Shown in pieces: positions 9,854-20,848 of a stretch of 64,000 nucleotides of DNA (the stretch's first letter is position 1; each line of letters begins with the position of its first letter). The DNA comes from Nannocystis bainbridge (GTDB taxonomy: Bacteria > Myxococcota_A > Polyangia > Nannocystales > Nannocystaceae). A model generated the notes under the pieces. That model did not search any database and had not been told where the DNA came from. It saw only the letters and a list, made by a program, of their open reading frames with translations. The stretch lies in assembly GCF_028368995.1 (NCBI RefSeq), contig NZ_JAQNDL010000001.1:124001-188000 (forward strand). Direction: 5' to 3'. The position numbers were made by a program, and so were the translations under genes.

Positions 9854-10830
9854 CGCCCCCGTTCGACCCCTTCCGCCGCACGAACGGCCGCCGCCGACGC
9901 GTGACGGATCGCCCACGCCACCCGCAGCGCCTCGGCCGTGGCCGCGACATCGTGCACCCGCACGACGGCCGCGCCGCCGAGCGCCGCCATGACCGCCGCT
10001 ACCACGCTTCCGATCAGCCGCTCCTCGACCGGCCGAGGGCGCCCGCCGACGACCCCGAGGAACGCCTTGCGACTGGCGCCGACGAGCACCGGACAACCTG
10101 TCTCTCGCATCAGGTAGTCGGCGGCGCCGACCAGCGCCGCGCTGTGCTCGGCGGTCTTGCCGAAGCCGATGCCGGGGTCGACCGCGATGCGATCGGCGGC
10201 GACGCCGGCTCGCAGCGCCCGCTCGACCGCGCGTGCGAGCTCGGCCGCGACTTCGACCAGCACATGCTCAAAACGGATCTCGCGCATCATCGTCGCCGGT
10301 TCGCCGCGCAGGTGACCGATGACGAGGCCGGCGCCGCTGTCGGCAGCGACGCGCGCCATGTCCGGATCGGCGAGCCCGCTGACGTCGTTGAGGATCGCCG
10401 CCCCGGCCGCCATCGCCGCGGCGGCCACCGAAGCGTGCCGCGTGTCGACGCTGATGGGCATGCCGGCCAGCTCCGGATCGCCCACGAGCCCGCGGATCAC
10501 CGGCAGCACGCGCCGTAGCTCGACGTCGGGCGGCACCGGCGTCGCGCCCGGCCGCGTCGACTCGCCGCCGACGTCGAGGATGTCGGCGCCTTGCTGGCGA
10601 TACGCGCGACACAACCTCGCGGCCACGCTGACGCTCGGATCGTCGGTCGCGGGCGCGAGCAGGTTGCCGCCGTCGAAGAAGCTGTCGGGCGTGACGTTGA
10701 CGATCGCCATCACTCGCGGCGCGCTCAGGTCGAGCGCTCCGCGAGCGTGTACCCAAGGGGGCGCGAGCTCGGGCCGCGCGCCGTCGTCACGGACTGGGGC
10801 GCGCTCGGCGGCGGGGGACATCGCCGCCAT
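9847..10830 (-). CDS. folP: Dihydropteroate synthase FolP
   Basis: Condenses p-aminobenzoate with hydroxymethyl-dihydropterin diphosphate in folate synthesis; this is the sulfonamide target. At 327 residues it is longer than usual (about 280), with an N-terminal extension of about 35 residues. Family motifs are present in order: MAIVNVTPDSFFDGG, DVGGESTRPGA, ISVDTRH, NDVSG, IGHLRGEPATM, DPGIGFGK and VGASRKAFLG. The fourth reads GHLRG where many homologs have HMRG, but the His and Arg positions remain. It heads the cda operon, overlapping cdaA. It lies 12 bp from the end of the upstream FHA activator gene and may be cotranscribed with it. Confidence 0.96.
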   Translation of the reverse strand: MAAMSPAAERAPVRDDGARPELAPPWVHARGALDLSAPRVMAIVNVTPDSFFDGGNLLAPATDDPSVSVAARLCRAYRQQGADILDVGGESTRPGATPVPPDVELRRVLPVIRGLVGDPELAGMPISVDTRHASVAAAAMAAGAAILNDVSGLADPDMARVAADSGAGLVIGHLRGEPATMMREIRFEHVLVEVAAELARAVERALRAGVAADRIAVDPGIGFGKTAEHSAALVGAADYLMRETGCPVLVGASRKAFLGVVGGRPRPVEERLIGSVVAAVMAALGGAAVVRVHDVAATAEALRVAWAIRHASAAAVRAAEGVERGRW

Positions 10831-10842
10831 GGTAGCGCGCCA

Positions 10843-12231
<1,389 letters not shown>

Positions 12232-12332
12232 GTCCTCCACGCTACCAGGGGGCTCCCTCTGCGGGAAGCACACAACGCCGGTACGGAGCGCCTGGCGACG
12301 ATTCACAGGGCTGAGGTCGCTCGCCCGCAGCG

Positions 12333-12369
12333 AAAAAAAATCGGGGTGCCTCGGCCCCGAAGCACCCCG
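12333..12369 (-). terminator. Rho-independent terminator of the 59-residue gene
   Basis: On the minus strand a GC-rich stem (CGGGGTGC pairs with GCACCCCG, extended by TTCGG/CCGAG with one G-U) closes a very short loop and is followed by eight T (A8 at 12333-12340 on the plus strand). It lies 20 bp after the stop of the small gene at 12390. Confidence 0.85.
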
Positions 12370-12389
12370 ACCCTCGCTGGAAAAACTCC

Positions 12390-12569
12390 TCAGACGTAGA
12401 AGTCGACGATGGACACGCCGCGCTCGGGCGGCTCGCGCAGCGGCGGCCGCTCGTCGAGCTCGTCCGCGGGCATCCGCGGCAGTTCGAGCTCGATCTGCAG
12501 CGTCGGAGTCCGCTTGCCCGGGATCTTCATGGTCGGGACCTGCTTCTGCTTCTCGAGGGCTGGTCGCAT
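12390..12569 (-). CDS. 59-residue orphan protein
   Basis: A small hydrophilic protein of unknown function that I do not recognise. It has a basic N-terminal third (PALEKQKQVPTMKIPGKR) and an acidic, proline-rich C-terminus (RMPADELDERPPLREPPERG) ending SIVDFYV. There is no Cys, membrane segment or signal peptide. Support for it being real is structural: it has its own candidate promoter (TTGAAA-16-TTATTC, about 30 bp upstream), an AGG ribosome site before ATG 12569, and a strong intrinsic terminator just after the stop. It sits alone between two larger minus-strand genes in a less GC-rich pocket. It could be a small regulator or a bacteriocin-like peptide, but nothing in the sequence decides this. 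Confidence 0.6.
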   Translation of the reverse strand: MRPALEKQKQVPTMKIPGKRTPTLQIELELPRMPADELDERPPLREPPERGVSIVDFYV

Positions 12570-12934
12570 GAACACCTGCCTTTTTCGCCAGAAATCCGAA
12601 TAAGCCACCGGGCTGTGTGTTTCAAACCTCACGAGATCGGCGCTTGCACCGCCTCGCTCCGGGGAGTACCACTCCTCCCCACGAACGAGGTGGCTCGCTC
12701 GTCCCGCAGCTTCGACCCTGATGTGCCCACCATCCGGTTCGGAGCGCCTGAATTCTTGGTTCGCCACCTTACGTTTGAGACTAACGCCGCCACGGTGGTT
12801 GGCAAGAATTGTCTTCGCGCCGTTTAGCGCTGTTCCAGTGTGCGGTAGGCGTACACTGACACCACGCCTACGACGCTCGAATTGAGCCTCGGCGGCGGCG
12901 ACGACCTGACCCGTCTGCGCTTGCGGCGACTGAC
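12570..12934. other. Gene-free stretch upstream of the 59-residue gene
   Basis: These 365 bp are visibly richer in A/T than their surroundings. They hold the predicted promoter at 12598-12625 and an 8-bp stem-loop (GTAGGCGT at 12845-12852, ACGCCTAC at 12864-12871). The stem-loop lies just after the minus-strand lipoprotein gene (stop 12935), where it could end that transcript. No longer open frame here looks like a real gene. An unannotated small RNA cannot be excluded. Confidence 0.5.
12598..12625 (-). promoter_or_regulatory. Sigma70-like promoter of the 59-residue gene
   Basis: On the minus strand TTGAAA (12625-12620) and TTATTC (12603-12598) are 16 bp apart. The implied transcription start near 12591 gives a leader of roughly 22 nt with an AGG before the ATG at 12569. 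Confidence 0.45.
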
Positions 12935-13573
12935 TCAGAAGTCGACCACGACCCAGCGGGAGCCTTCCCGCTCGAGTCGGGCGACCTCGGCGTTCCCCAG
13001 GTCGAGGACGGCCTCGTGTGCGTCGGCCACGATGGGATCGCCCAGGCGCGCGGCCAGGCGATCGCGGGCCGTCTGCAAGGCGTCGGCATGCTCGCCTTCG
13101 GTCCACGCCGTGCGGAGATCGTCCTCCGAGAGCCCGAGCCGGTAGCGCTCCGGAGCGAGCCCGAGGACCACGTCCCAGCGGCGCTGGAGGCTCGCCCGAA
13201 CCAGACTCCGCAGAGCGGCGCGAGGCGTCGACTGGTCGTACACGACGGTCGGATCCTCCGCGAACACCCAGCCCCGCGGCGTCCAGCGCACGTCGATCGG
13301 CGAATCGGGCGCGAGGAACACGACGGCGCGCGGGCGGATCTCCGCCGGCTTCTTCAACGTCTTCGCCCAGCGCTGCCGCGCCGCCTTGTCGCCGAGGACC
13401 GCCGCGTAGTCGACGTGGGCGCGCGCGCCGACGAGTACGTGTTCGGACAACTCCTTCGCCTCGCCGCGGCGCACCGCGCCGGCGGCGTCCTCGCTGGCGC
13501 GCGCGAGGCCGCGGACGTCACGCTGCGCGCAGGATGCGAGCGTCAGCGCGACGAGCACCGCGAAGATCTTCAC
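12935..13573 (-). CDS. Lipoprotein of unknown function
   Basis: A 212-residue exported protein with a short signal peptide and lipobox LTLASC (Cys15). I do not recognise the family. The mature part is helical and basic, with ALRSLVRASLQRRWDVVLGL and a final SRWVVVDF strand. This resembles the NTF2-like or 'nuclear transport factor fold' arrangement used by many small lipoproteins, but that is a guess. It overlaps fabZ by 4 bp (ATGA) and is the distal gene of the prfB-lol-bamA-skp-fabZ run, so an envelope-biogenesis role is plausible from position alone. Confidence 0.8.
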   Translation of the reverse strand: MKIFAVLVALTLASCAQRDVRGLARASEDAAGAVRRGEAKELSEHVLVGARAHVDYAAVLGDKAARQRWAKTLKKPAEIRPRAVVFLAPDSPIDVRWTPRGWVFAEDPTVVYDQSTPRAALRSLVRASLQRRWDVVLGLAPERYRLGLSEDDLRTAWTEGEHADALQTARDRLAARLGDPIVADAHEAVLDLGNAEVARLEREGSRWVVVDF

Positions 13574-14025
13574 GCAGCGCCCCCGGCATCGGCGCGCTTC
13601 TCGATGACCGCGGTGAAGACGCCCGAAGCCTTCACCTGCTCGCCCACGCGGGTCTCGCCGGAGAACTTGCCGATCCGCCCGAGCCGCTGGGCTTTGACCT
13701 CGATCGTCAGCACGTCGCCGGGCACCACCGGCGCGCGGAACTTGGCCTCCTGGATGCCCAGGAAGAGGCAGTTGTGCAGCGCCGGGTCGAACACGCCGGA
13801 CAGGTTGGCCAGCAGGACCGCGGCCTGCGCCATCGCCTCGACCTGGACCACCCCGGGCAGGATCGGGAAGCCGGGGAAGTGGCCCTGCAGGATCGGGTCG
13901 CCGATCGACACGAGCTTCTGGGCCACGATCGACTCGTTCGGCGTCGCCGACAGCACGCGGTCGATGAAGAGGAAGGGGTACCGGTGCGGCAGGATCTTCT
14001 GGATCTGGACGGCGTCGAGGAGCAT
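13570..14025 (-). CDS. fabZ: 3-hydroxyacyl-ACP dehydratase FabZ
   Basis: Dehydrates 3-hydroxyacyl-ACP in fatty-acid elongation; the pathway branch supplies lipid A. The 151-residue protein has a single hotdog fold with IQKILPHRYPFLFIDRV at the start and the catalytic LQGHFPGFPILPGVVQVEAM segment (His49, Glu63). The length is normal. It follows the skp genes, as in the bamA-skp-lpxD-fabZ cluster of many Gram-negatives, but here lpxD and lpxA are missing. A strong hairpin lies in the gap before it. Confidence 0.96.
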   Translation of the reverse strand: MLLDAVQIQKILPHRYPFLFIDRVLSATPNESIVAQKLVSIGDPILQGHFPGFPILPGVVQVEAMAQAAVLLANLSGVFDPALHNCLFLGIQEAKFRAPVVPGDVLTIEVKAQRLGRIGKFSGETRVGEQVKASGVFTAVIEKRADAGGAA

Positions 14026-14109
14026 CGGTCGGCGCGTAGCTTATCAGGCCGCCGCCGTCGCGCCCACTGCACGACCCGGGGCGCGCGTCGGGCCGGCTTA
14101 AACGCGAAA

Positions 14110-14142
14110 CCCGGGCCGCGCAGCGTCGTGCGCGAGCCCGGG
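14110..14142. terminator. GC-rich hairpin between skp and fabZ
   Basis: CCCGGGC (14110-14116) pairs with GCCCGGG (14136-14142), and inside it CGCGCA pairs with TGCGCG. No T-tract follows on the minus strand, so it may weaken read-through or protect the mRNA end rather than fully terminate. Confidence 0.4.
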
Positions 14143-14160
14143 CCGTGCGGACGCGAACCG

Positions 14161-14724
14161 CTAGGAGGGGTACTTGGCGTTGAAGCGCTTGACCAGCTCG
14201 GCGGTGATGTCGAGGCCGGGCTCGACGTAGAGCACGGTCGAGTCGTCGCGGATCAGCACCAGGTCGACGTTCTTCTCGGCGGCCAGCTTGTCGATGATCG
14301 TCTGGCAGTTCTTGTAGATGTCCTCGAGGACCCGCGACTCCTGCTGCGAGAGCTCCTGCTGCATGGTCATGTAGATCTGCTGCATCTCCATGTACTCCTT
14401 CTGCAGCGCCTCCTCGGCGGCGGCGAGCTTGTCGCCCTGGAGGCTCTTGAGCTTGCCGGTGTCGGCCTCGAGCTTCTTGCGCTTCTGCTCGAGCTTCTCC
14501 TGCTTGGCCTTGGAGCTGTCCTCGAGCTTCTTGCGGGCGGCCTGGCCCTGCTTGGTGTCGGCGAGGACCTTTTGCATGTCGACGACGGCGACGCCGCGGA
14601 CCTGCGGGAGGGTCGCCTGAGCCGGCGTGACGGCACCCGGGACGAGGCCGGCGCCGCCAGCGAAGGCGAGCGTGACGGCGGCGGCGGACAAGAGACGAGC
14701 GAGACGACGCTGGGGGGTAATCAT
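14161..14724 (-). CDS. OmpH/Skp-family periplasmic chaperone (copy 1)
   Basis: Periplasmic holding chaperone for unfolded outer-membrane proteins delivered to BamA. The mature protein is the usual Skp plan: a short beta strand (VRGVAVVDMQKVLADTKQG), a long charged coiled coil rich in K, E and Q (about residues 60-130), and a return to the beta cap (NVDLVLIRDDSTVLYVEPGLDIT). ATG 14724 gives a signal peptide; an ATG 27 bp upstream is less likely. It is the second of two adjacent skp-like genes below bamA. Confidence 0.9.
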   Translation of the reverse strand: MITPQRRLARLLSAAAVTLAFAGGAGLVPGAVTPAQATLPQVRGVAVVDMQKVLADTKQGQAARKKLEDSSKAKQEKLEQKRKKLEADTGKLKSLQGDKLAAAEEALQKEYMEMQQIYMTMQQELSQQESRVLEDIYKNCQTIIDKLAAEKNVDLVLIRDDSTVLYVEPGLDITAELVKRFNAKYPS

Positions 14725-14747
14725 GGCGGGGCGATCCTTCAGGTGGG

Positions 14748-15299
14748 TCACTTGTGCTTCTTGTCGTAGGCGACGATCACGCGGTTGGTGACGTCGAACT
14801 TGGGGTTGGCGTACAGGACCGTCGCCGGCGAGCGGACCAACACGATCTGAAGACCTTCCTCGGCCGCGATGTCTTTCACGATGGCCGCGACGTTCTTGTA
14901 GATCTTCTCGGTGAGCTGCGCCTCTTTCGTCGCCACGTCCTCCTGGAGCTGGGCGTAGAGCTGCTGCAGCTCCTGGTCCTTGACCACGAGCTCTTGCTGC
15001 CGCTTGGCGATCTCTTCGTCCGAGAGCATCGCCCGCTTGGCCATCAGGTCCTCGTACTTCTTCTTGAGGTCCTCGGTCTTCTTGTCGAGCTGCGACTGAC
15101 CCTTCGCAAACACCGACTCGAGGTCCTTCTTGCCCTTGGTGCCTTGCGTGGTCTCCAGCAGGCAGCGCTGCAGGTCGACGAGGGCGACCTGTTTGAGGGC
15201 GTTGACGGTGGCAGCGGGCGCGGCGGCGACCGGGGAGGCGCCGAAAACGCTTGCTGTCAGTGCCGCTGCGAGGAGGAGGACGCGCGAGGTACAGGGCAT
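14748..15299 (-). CDS. OmpH/Skp-family periplasmic chaperone (copy 2)
   Basis: A paralog of its downstream neighbour and closest to bamA. It has a signal peptide (about residues 1-27, ending in SPVAAA), the N-terminal strand VALVDLQRCLLETTQG, a coiled-coil arm (about 60-120) and a C-terminal cap with GLQIVLVRSPATVLYANPKFDVT. Both copies share the TVLY..P..D(I/V)T signature. The start is ATG 15299; an upstream ATG would add 13 residues before the signal sequence. Two skp genes in tandem are common in this group and may form mixed trimers. Confidence 0.9.
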   Translation of the reverse strand: MPCTSRVLLLAAALTASVFGASPVAAAPAATVNALKQVALVDLQRCLLETTQGTKGKKDLESVFAKGQSQLDKKTEDLKKKYEDLMAKRAMLSDEEIAKRQQELVVKDQELQQLYAQLQEDVATKEAQLTEKIYKNVAAIVKDIAAEEGLQIVLVRSPATVLYANPKFDVTNRVIVAYDKKHK

Positions 15300-15471
15300 A
15301 ATGGGCGGGACCTTAGCCGGGGCCGCGCAGGGGGGCAACCGGGCTGGCCTCGGACGCGGGGACTTACAGTCGCATTCATGCGGTCTGTGGACCTGGAGCC
15401 GCTGTCACGGTGTGGCCTAGCTCACCCGATTTGCCGCTGCGCGCGCCGCAAACCGGGCTCTGGTGGGCTTC

Positions 15472-18128
15472 TCAGAAGCTGTTGCCGACGTTGAACTCGA
15501 AGACGACCGGTTCGTCGCCGTAATAGAACTCGGTGGGCGGCAGGCGATCGAGCGGGAAGCCCCACTCGAACCGCAGCGGGCCGATCGGCGACTGCCAGCG
15601 GAAGCCGAAGCCGACCGAGCGACGCAGCGACTTGAGGAAGCCCGGCGCGCCCGGACGCAGGAGCGTGCACGGATCGCTCTTCGGCTGCTCGACCGGGTTG
15701 GCTTCGACGCAGTACAGCGGCTCGGTGTTGTAGGCGTTGCCGATGTCCATGAAGACCACGCCCTTGATGTTGGCGGGCGGGACCATCATGAACTCGAGCT
15801 CGAGGTTCAAGGCCGTGAGCAGGTTGCCGCCGATGGTGTACGGGATGAGCGACGCCGTCGGGTCGGAGCTGCCGAGCACCTTGATCGCCGGGCCGAGGCT
15901 GCGCAGGCGATAGCCGCGGATGCCGCCGTCGCCGAAGATGCCGCCGGGGAAGTAGCGCTCGAACACCGGCACGCCCTTGTCCTGCGGGCTGTGGATGAAG
16001 CCGACCTGCAGGCGGGTCTTGAACACCAACCAGGCGCGGAACGCCTGCTTGCTGCGGATGATCGGGAAGTAGAAGCGGAAGTTCGCGTCGTAGCGGTTGA
16101 ACCGGTTCTGCGAGCCCCAGTACTTGTTGGCGAACTCTGCCCGGATCTCGTGGCGCATGCCCTCGGTCGGGAAGAGGTAGTTGTCGGTCGTGTCGTAGCG
16201 GAGGCTGGCCGTGATCGCCGACGTGATGCCGTTGTTGAAGAGGTTCGAGATCAGCGCCTGGCCGCTGTAGAGCGTCGAGTAGGCGCCGCCCGTGAACAGG
16301 CCGGCGCCGCCGCCGTAGTAGCCGCCGAGCGAGCCGAAGTTGCCGAAGCCGACCTTGATGTACTCGAACGAGTAACCCGCGAACAGGATGAGGTTCGGGA
16401 TCCGCGGGATCGGGTAACCCCACGACAGTCGCACGCCGGTGCTCTCACGCGAGAAGCCGGGGAACACGTTGCGCGAGTTGAAGATGTTGAACGAGAAGTT
16501 CCAGCGCGAGTCGAGGAAGTAGCGCGTGATGTAGGCGAGGTTGAACAGGCGCCGCAGGCTCGACATCTGGGCCACGAGGGTCACCGTGGTGCCGCGGCCG
16601 AGGAAGTTGTCGTACTGGATCTGCGCCTGCAGCACGAAGTTCTCGATCGTGCTGAAGCCGGCGCCGACCTGGAACGTGCCGGTCAGGCGCTCGGTCACCT
16701 CGACGTTGAGGACGATCTTGTCCTCGGCGCTGCCCTTGCTGGTCGAGATCGTGACCTGGTTGAAGTAGCCGAGCCGCATCGCGTTGAACTCGGACTGCTC
16801 CTTGCCGCTCTCGGCGTAGAGGTCGCCCTCGCGCAGCGCCATCTCGCGGCGGATGACCTTGTCGGCGGTCTTGTCGTTGCCGCTGATGTTGATGCGCTCG
16901 ACGTAGACCAGCGGGCCCTTGCCGACCTCGAGCGTCATGTAGAGCTTGAGGTTCTCGCGGTCCTGGCGGCCGTCGGGGATGACGTTGACGTAGGCGTGGC
17001 CCGCGTCCTTGTAGCGGCGCTCGATGTCCTGGATGATCGTCTGGATCTTCCCCATCGAGGCGACGTCGCCCTCCTTGATCACGGGGTTGATCGAGTCGGC
17101 CAGGACGTTCTCGTTGTAGAGCGCCTTCTCGCCGCGCCCGAGGACCTCCTTCGCGCGGATCTTGCCGACGCGGTACTGCGGGCCCTCGTCGACCGGGACG
17201 GTGACGTAGACGAACCGACGGTCGGGGCTGAGGCTCAGCTCCGGGTCCTTGACGTTGGCGTCGAGGTAGCCGTTGTCGGTGTAGAACTGCTTCAACATCT
17301 GGAAGTCGCCGGCGAACGCCTCCTTGTTGAAGACGCCGCCGGCTTTCTTCGTGACGACGCTGAGGTAGCCGCCGACGCGCGTGATCATGTGCTTGCGCAG
17401 CTCGTCGTCGGTGAAGGCTTGGTTGCCGATGAAGGTGATCTTGCGGACGATGGTCTCGGCCGCCTCGCTGATCACGATCTGGATGTCGACCTTGCCGATC
17501 TCGTCCTCGACCGGGCGCAGGCCGTAGGTCACCTCGGCCAGGAAGAAGCCCTTCTCGACGTAGAGCTGCTTGACCTTCTCGACGTTGGCCCGCACGGAGC
17601 CGACGTCGAGGATGGCGTTGAGCTTGAGGTCGAGCTGCTCGTTGATGTCGTCGAGCTTGATCTTGCTGTTGCCCTCGACCACGATCTTGCGGATCGTCGG
17701 CCGCTCCTTGACGACGTAGGTGAGCACCACGCCCGAGGGCGTCAGCTCGCCTTCGACGCGGATGTCGTCGAACTTGCCGAGGCCCCACAGGCGCTTGATG
17801 TCGGTCGCCAGGTTGCGCGGGTTGACCACCGCGTCGATGTGGCTCTCGAGCTCGAGCATCATCGCTTCGCTCTCGACCCGGCGGTTGCCCTCGAAGCGGA
17901 TGTCGACGATCGGTTGGCCGTAGAGCTCCTGCGGCACACCAGCCGCGGCGGCCTTGAAGAAGAACTCGCTGCCGATGTCGGCCATGCTGGGCATGGCGCT
18001 CGAGACCTGTCCGAACAGACAGATGAGCGCGGCCACCAGCAAAGCCAGCGCGCGCGAGCGCGGGCGGCGACGGACCAGGTGCACGCGGAGGGGCACTCCG
18101 CGGGCGGGGCTGTGAAGGGGACGCTCCG

Positions 18129-18132
<4 letters not shown>
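15472..18132 (-). CDS. bamA: Outer-membrane protein assembly factor BamA
   Basis: Central Omp85 insertase of the BAM complex. The 886-residue protein has a cytoplasmic/signal region to about residue 47, five POTRA domains (about 70-430; for example [43 protein letters not shown] and [21 protein letters not shown]), and a 16-strand barrel ending FEFNVGNSF with the terminal Phe of OMPs. The barrel contains the conserved VRG(Y/F)-type segment as [13 protein letters not shown]. The length is typical. It overlaps lolD by 4 bp, linking lipoprotein export and OMP assembly in one transcript. Confidence 0.97.
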
Positions 18133-18932
<800 letters not shown>

Positions 18933-18994
18933 GGGGGCCGTTTGCCGGCGCAACCCTAGACGCGCCCCATTCCCCTGTCAATGCGGCTTGCGGG

Positions 18995-20848
18995 TCACTC
19001 GCCGCGCCGGAGGCCGTCGACGGGCCGCAGCGCCGCCGCGGCCCGCGCGGGGAGCACGCTGGCCAGCCCTACGAGCACGAGCGCGGCGGCAGCGACGAGC
19101 GCGACCTCCCACGGATCGACGCGCAGCGGCAACGCCTCGAGGGTGAAGGCGTCGCTGCGCAAGGGGATGCCGCGCTCGCTGAACCACGTGCACAGGGCCA
19201 GACCCGCGGCGATCCCACCGACACAACCGACGCCTCCGACGATTATTCCTTCGAAGGCGAAGATTCCGGCGATCAGACGATCGCGGGCCCCCATGGCCTT
19301 CAAGATGGCGATCTCGGCCGACCGCTCCATGACGCTCATCATGTTGGTGGCGAGGATCCCGAAGGCCGCGACGAGGATCACGAAGAGCAGCGCGACGAAC
19401 ATCGCGACCTTCTCGAGGAACATCGCCGAGAACAGGCCGCGGTGGATCTGGCGCCAGTCCTCGACCACGAGCTCGGGGCCGGCGACGGCGATCACGCCGG
19501 CCTTGGCCGCGGCGAGCGCGTCGGGATCGGCGAGGCGAACGGCGATCGAGGTCACCGCGCCCGGGGCCCGCAGGAACGCCTGCGCGTCGGTCAACGGGAC
19601 GTAGGCGTAGTCACGGTCGTCGTCATAGACGCCGGTGGCGTAGACGCCGGCGACGCGGGCCTGCAGGACGCCGGGCACCAGCCCGGCGGGGGTCATGCGG
19701 CCCTCGGGGGTGATGAGTTGCACCGGATCGCCGGGACCGACGCTGAGCTCGGCCGCCAGCTCGATGCCGAGGAGCACGGGCACGGTCCGCGGCTCGTCCG
19801 CCGCCCCGTCGCTCGTGGGCTCGGCGGCCGGAGGCGCCGGGAGCCCGTCGGCGAGCGACGGCTCCGCGTCGGTCGGCGAGGTGTCGACCGGGCGTGCGGG
19901 CGGGATCTTGCCCTCGGCGCGCAGCCGCGGGATCTCCTGCTCCGGGTCCTCCCAGCCGCCGCCGTCGTCCTCTTCGGCCGCGGGCCCCGGCGCGACCACC
20001 GGGTCGCGTGCCGGTGGGATCTTGCCCGCCGCGCGCAGCTGCGGGATCTCCTGCGCCGGATCCTCCCAGCCGCCCGAGTCCTCGACTTCGGCCTCGACCG
20101 CCTCCGGGTGCGCGAGCGCGTCGTCCGGCGCCGGCTCGACCGGTCCTTCGGGACCTGTCCCATCGCCCATGTCCGAAGGGTCATCCTCGGGCATGGCGTC
20201 GAGGACCGGGAACGGGCGCCATGGCAGCTGCGAAGGATCGAGGAAGGCGGCGTAGTCGCCCTCGATGACCTCGTCGGGCAGGCCCGAGGCCGTGGCGTGC
20301 AGGACCGGGTCGACGCCGACCAGGTTGACCCCGGCGCGACCGAAGCCGCTGCGGATCATGATCGGCCCGGCGAGCTCGGGGCTGACGCCGACGACGTCCG
20401 GAACCCCCTGCACGCGAGCCACCAGCGGACCGGGCGTGACGATCTCCGCGCCGGGCGGCGGCGCGATCCGGAGGTGCGCGCGGTGGCCGAGCAAGCGGGT
20501 CTGCAGATCGCCCTCGAGACCGCCCAGCAGACTGAGGACCAGCACCAGCGCGGCGCAGCCCTGGGCCACCGAGTAACCAGTGATCGCAACCAGCAGGGTG
20601 AAGCCGCGGACGGTGGCGGCGAAGCTGAACACGAGCAGGCCGATCGCCGCGGCGAAGCTGCCGACCACGTAGGCGAGATCGCCGTTCGACAGCTCGCCGG
20701 CCTCGCTGGGAGGTTGTCCGAAAGACCAGATGACTGCGCCTGCCCCGGCGGCCACCGGGACGAGCGCCAGGATGGCGATGGTTCGGGTCCAGCGTGGCGC
20801 CCGGCGCGTCCGCAGGTGCCGCCAGGCGACCCGCAGCGACAGGTTCAT
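18995..20848 (-). CDS. LolC/LolE-like permease with two GWEDP repeats
   Basis: A 617-residue FtsX/MacB-type permease. Two N-terminal membrane segments precede the segment carrying MacB_PCD similarity (CAALVLVLSLLGGLEGDLQTRLLGHRAHLRI), then a large periplasmic domain, then three C-terminal segments with FGILATNMMSVMERSAEIAILKAMGA. The periplasmic part contains two copies of a motif GWEDP..EIP.LR..GKIPPAR (about 19905-19965 and 20020-20085) that I do not know from LolC/E. A 14-bp repeat array sits just before them. ATG 20848 overlaps the partner gene by 4 bp. The pairing with the next gene suggests a heterodimer with LolD. Confidence 0.92.
   Translation of the reverse strand: MNLSLRVAWRHLRTRRAPRWTRTIAILALVPVAAGAGAVIWSFGQPPSEAGELSNGDLAYVVGSFAAAIGLLVFSFAATVRGFTLLVAITGYSVAQGCAALVLVLSLLGGLEGDLQTRLLGHRAHLRIAPPPGAEIVTPGPLVARVQGVPDVVGVSPELAGPIMIRSGFGRAGVNLVGVDPVLHATASGLPDEVIEGDYAAFLDPSQLPWRPFPVLDAMPEDDPSDMGDGTGPEGPVEPAPDDALAHPEAVEAEVEDSGGWEDPAQEIPQLRAAGKIPPARDPVVAPGPAAEEDDGGGWEDPEQEIPRLRAEGKIPPARPVDTSPTDAEPSLADGLPAPPAAEPTSDGAADEPRTVPVLLGIELAAELSVGPGDPVQLITPEGRMTPAGLVPGVLQARVAGVYATGVYDDDRDYAYVPLTDAQAFLRAPGAVTSIAVRLADPDALAAAKAGVIAVAGPELVVEDWRQIHRGLFSAMFLEKVAMFVALLFVILVAAFGILATNMMSVMERSAEIAILKAMGARDRLIAGIFAFEGIIVGGVGCVGGIAAGLALCTWFSERGIPLRSDAFTLEALPLRVDPWEVALVAAAALVLVGLASVLPARAAAALRPVDGLRRGE
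20151..20188. repeat. 14-bp repeat array inside the LolE-like gene
   Basis: Cores lie at 20154 (CCTG), 20168 (CATG) and 20182 (CATC). Read on the minus strand it encodes DDPSDMGDGTGPEGP in the variable periplasmic linker. Confidence 0.7.
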
